DNA of 64,000 nucleotides, taken from NCBI RefSeq assembly GCF_900541275.1, contig NZ_UQJH01000006.1:1-64000 (forward strand). The letters run 5' to 3'. Source of the DNA: an uncultured Porphyromonas sp. GTDB lineage: Bacteria; Bacteroidota; Bacteroidia; Bacteroidales; Porphyromonadaceae. Within the stretch, counting starts at the first letter, position 1, and each line of letters begins with the position of its first letter. The position numbers were made by a program, and so were the translations under genes. The notes under the pieces were generated by a model that did not search any database, was not told the origin of the DNA, and saw only the letters and a program-made list of their open reading frames with translations. Below are positions 61,381 to 64,000 of the stretch, one piece after another.

Positions 61381-64000
61381 ATGATATCTTTTTTCCGCAA
61401 CTTCGGTACGGTCTATGCCGTACAGCACACCGCACCCCTGTCCGAGGAGGATCACAAGACCCTCGGCTGGCTCTTTGACGGAGCCACGGAGGTCAAGGCT
61501 CCACTTGCGGGCACCTTCATCGGTCCGCGGGCGGAGATGATCACCCCGTGGAGTACCAATGCGACCGAGATCGCCCACACTGTCGGCATCGACTCCGTCG
61601 AGCGGGTGGAGGCCTTCCTCGAGGCTGAGCCGGGCGTGCCCTACGATAGGATGCTGCTGCGGCAGTACGAGACGCTGGACGAGGGACTCTTCGACACCAA
61701 GATCGAGAAGGCTCCCCTCCTGCCGGTGGAGGATCTGCGGAAGTACAATAGCGAGGAGGGTCTCGCTCTCTCCGATGAGGAGATCGACTACCTCGAGGGG
61801 GTGGCACGGGAGCTGGGGCGTCCGCTCACGGATGCGGAGCTCTTCGGCTTCTCGCAGGTGAATAGCGAGCACTGCCGGCACAAGATCTTTGGCGGCACCT
61901 TCGTCATCGACGGGGAGGAGATGCCGGAGAGCCTCTTCGGGATGATCAAGAAGACGAGTAAGCTCAATCCCAATGGCATCGTCTCTGCTTATGCAGATAA
62001 TGTCGCCTTTGTGGAGGGACCGGAGGCGGAGTTTTTTGCCCCGGAGCGGATGGACCGCCCCGACCTCTACCGCACCGAGGAGACCGAGACGGTGCTGGCG
62101 CTGAAGGCTGAGACGCACAATTTCCCCACCACCGTGGAGCCCTTCAATGGTGCAGCCACCGGCTCCGGCGGCGAGATCCGCGACCGGCTCGCCGGGGGTA
62201 AGGCGTGCCTACCCCTCGCCGGTGCTGCGGTCTACATGACGCCCTACACCCGGCTCGACAAGTCGCGTCGCTGGGAGAGCGCCATCACTGCCCGCCCCTG
62301 GCTCTACCAGACGCCTCAGGAGATCCTGACGAAGGCGAGCAACGGGGCATCGGACTTTGGAAATAAGTTTGGCCAGCCCTTGATCGTCGGTTCGCTCCTC
62401 ACCTTTGAGCACCGGGAGGGCAGCGAAGTATGGGGGTACGACAAGGTGATCATGCTCGCCGGCGGTGTCGGTCTCGCACGGAAGCGCGATGCCGAGAAGG
62501 GCAAGGCCGAGGAGGGCGATGCCATCGTCGTGATGGGGGGAGACAACTACCGGATCGGTATGGGTGGTGGCGCTGTCTCGTCGGTAAATACCGGCAGCTA
62601 CGCTGACGCCATTGAGCTCAATGCAATCCAGCGCTCCAATCCTGAGATGCAGAAGCGGGTCGCCAACGTCGTCCGAGCCATGGCGGAGGGGAAGCGGAAT
62701 CCGATCATCTCCATCCATGACCACGGTGCCGGAGGGCATCTCAATTGCCTCTCCGAGCTGGTGGAGGAGACCGGTGGAGAGATCGACATCGACCGCCTGC
62801 CGATCGGTGACCCGACGCTCTCTGACAAGGAGATCCTGAGCAATGAGTCGCAGGAGCGTATGGGCATCCTGATCCATAAGGAGGACCTCGAGGACGTGCG
62901 CGCCATTGCCGAGCGGGAGCGTGCCCCCTTCTACCCCGTAGGGGAGGCCAAGGCGAGCGGGAAGCTGGTCTTTGACCACCAGGAGACAGGCGCACCGGCG
63001 GCGCTGGATCTGCGGCTGAGCCACCTCTTCGGCTCCGCCCCCAAGACGATTATGGAGGATGAGACAAGGGAGACCACCTTTGCCGACCCCGACAAGAGTC
63101 CGCTCGCCGGACGGAAGCTCGCTGATGTCATCGCCGACGTGCAGCGGCTCGAGAGCGTCGGCTCCAAGGACTGGCTGACGAATAAGGTGGACCGCTCCGT
63201 CACCGGCAAGGTGGCGCGCCAGCAGTGCTGCGGTCCGCTCCAGCTGCCCCTCTCTGACCTCGGTGCCGTGGCGCTCGACTATCGGGGGGAGGCGGGTATG
63301 GCGATGGCCCTCGGTCACGCACCGGTGGCAGCGATGATCTCCGCTGAGGCGGGCTCCCGTCTCGCCATCGCCGAGTCGCTGACCAATATCGTCGGGGCAC
63401 CCCTACGGAAGGGGCTCGAGAGCGTATCGCTCTCCGCCAACTGGATGTGGCCCTGTCGCAACCCCGGTGAGGATGCCCGGCTCTACGCTGCCGTCAGGGC
63501 GGCATCCGACTTTGCCATAGCCCTCGGGATCAATATCCCGACCGGCAAGGACTCCCTCTCGATGACCCAGACCTACCCCGACGGGCAGCGGGTCACCGCT
63601 CCCGGTACACTGATCGTCACTGCGGGAGCCGAGGTCACCGACGTCCGCCGGATCCCCGACCCGGTGCTGAAGGATGCCCCGGGGAGCGCCGTGCTGTACG
63701 TCGACTTCTCCTTCTGCAATCGTCACCTCGGAGGCTCTGCTCTCTACCAGACGCTCGGCAAGGTGGGCTCCACTGCGCCCGACATCGTGGACCTGGACTA
63801 CTTTGCTGACGCCTTCGGTGCGATCCAGGAGCTGGTCAATGAGGGGAAGATCCTAGCGATCCACGACCTGTCCGCCGGCGGTCTCGTCACCGCTCTCCTC
63901 GAGATGTGCTATGCGCGCACCGAGGGTGGGCTGCAGCTCTCAGCCGATCTCCTCAGTGAGGGACCGCTGGAGGAGGTGCTCTTTGCCGAGAATCCAGGCG
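61381..64000 (+). CDS. purL: Phosphoribosylformylglycinamidine synthase, partial at window end
   Basis: FGAM synthase, the ATP- and glutamine-dependent fourth step of purine biosynthesis, large single-chain type. The first 873 residues are in the window; family length is about 1230-1300, so the C-terminal glutaminase domain lies beyond the end. Start at MISFFRNFGTVYAVQHT; a linker and PurS-like N-terminal domain are followed by GFSQVNSEHCRHKIFGGTFV and ETHNFPTTVEPFNGAATGSGGEIRD (ATP-site signature), HDHGAGGHLNCLSELVEETG, RQQCCGPLQLPLSD and a second-half IPTGKDSLSMTQTYP and HDLSAGGLVTALLEM. No frameshift was seen. Confidence 0.96.
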   Translation, partial: MISFFRNFGTVYAVQHTAPLSEEDHKTLGWLFDGATEVKAPLAGTFIGPRAEMITPWSTNATEIAHTVGIDSVERVEAFLEAEPGVPYDRMLLRQYETLDEGLFDTKIEKAPLLPVEDLRKYNSEEGLALSDEEIDYLEGVARELGRPLTDAELFGFSQVNSEHCRHKIFGGTFVIDGEEMPESLFGMIKKTSKLNPNGIVSAYADNVAFVEGPEAEFFAPERMDRPDLYRTEETETVLALKAETHNFPTTVEPFNGAATGSGGEIRDRLAGGKACLPLAGAAVYMTPYTRLDKSRRWESAITARPWLYQTPQEILTKASNGASDFGNKFGQPLIVGSLLTFEHREGSEVWGYDKVIMLAGGVGLARKRDAEKGKAEEGDAIVVMGGDNYRIGMGGGAVSSVNTGSYADAIELNAIQRSNPEMQKRVANVVRAMAEGKRNPIISIHDHGAGGHLNCLSELVEETGGEIDIDRLPIGDPTLSDKEILSNESQERMGILIHKEDLEDVRAIAERERAPFYPVGEAKASGKLVFDHQETGAPAALDLRLSHLFGSAPKTIMEDETRETTFADPDKSPLAGRKLADVIADVQRLESVGSKDWLTNKVDRSVTGKVARQQCCGPLQLPLSDLGAVALDYRGEAGMAMALGHAPVAAMISAEAGSRLAIAESLTNIVGAPLRKGLESVSLSANWMWPCRNPGEDARLYAAVRAASDFAIALGINIPTGKDSLSMTQTYPDGQRVTAPGTLIVTAGAEVTDVRRIPDPVLKDAPGSAVLYVDFSFCNRHLGGSALYQTLGKVGSTAPDIVDLDYFADAFGAIQELVNEGKILAIHDLSAGGLVTALLEMCYARTEGGLQLSADLLSEGPLEEVLFAENPG

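Overview
The window is ordinary chromosome of a GC-rich member of the Bacteroidota, most likely Porphyromonadaceae (Porphyromonas-like). The reasons are SusC/SusD and other TonB-linked outer-membrane systems with partner lipoproteins, promoters of the Bacteroidota type (TAnnTTTG, best seen as TACCTTTG) in front of many genes, the run uppS-bamA-ompH-ompH, an NhaC-type antiporter, and a DUF6242-like lipoprotein. No rRNA, tRNA, transposase, phage or CRISPR genes were seen. The genus is an inference.

Layout. Positions 1-510 hold an array of short GC-rich hairpins. From 573 to 4954, on the minus strand, lie an unknown lipoprotein, a RecD-like helicase and uvrB. From 5501 to 13285, on the plus strand, is a five-gene TonB receptor/lipoprotein locus that I cannot assign to a known substrate; it is the best candidate here for an undescribed uptake system. 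Next on the minus strand are rmlC-rmlB-rmlA (dTDP-sugar synthesis, no rmlD) and a likely operon ppk-ppx/gppA-comEC-HD hydrolase (21157 down to 16111). cobO (plus) overlaps the end of the nhaC-type antiporter (minus), followed by mutS. The outer-membrane biogenesis block (DUF6242-like lipoprotein, uppS, bamA, two ompH/skp genes) occupies 26204-32448. Then come pdxB, sufE, an M28/glutaminyl-cyclase-like lipoprotein overlapping an M16 peptidase, susD-susC, fur, a cytoplasmic GH13 amylase, an OmpA-family porin and a small membrane-anchored protein, all on the minus strand.

miaB (plus) and an RlmL-like rRNA methyltransferase with a long repetitive basic tail (minus) are convergent. sppA-lpxK-dut-grpE-dnaJ run on the plus strand to 55125. 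A repeat-rich gap (55126-55783) precedes pgk and a TlpA-like thioredoxin lipoprotein (both minus). A TPP riboswitch then controls a TonB-dependent receptor that is therefore probably a thiamine-related transporter. The window ends inside purL.

Non-coding structure worth attention: (1) three related clusters of GC-rich hairpins (1-462, 5031-5176, 55227-55737), two bounded by inverted repeats sharing GACGCAT and one of these also by a 12-bp direct repeat, which look like non-autonomous mobile elements; (2) a dispersed quasi-palindrome CTAATACCGATATTAG in four intergenic gaps; (3) a 60-bp in-frame tandem repeat in the methyltransferase gene and a Gly/Tyr repeat in bamA; (4) a perfect leader hairpin before purL. 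Everything here comes from reading the sequence by eye; no database search was run.
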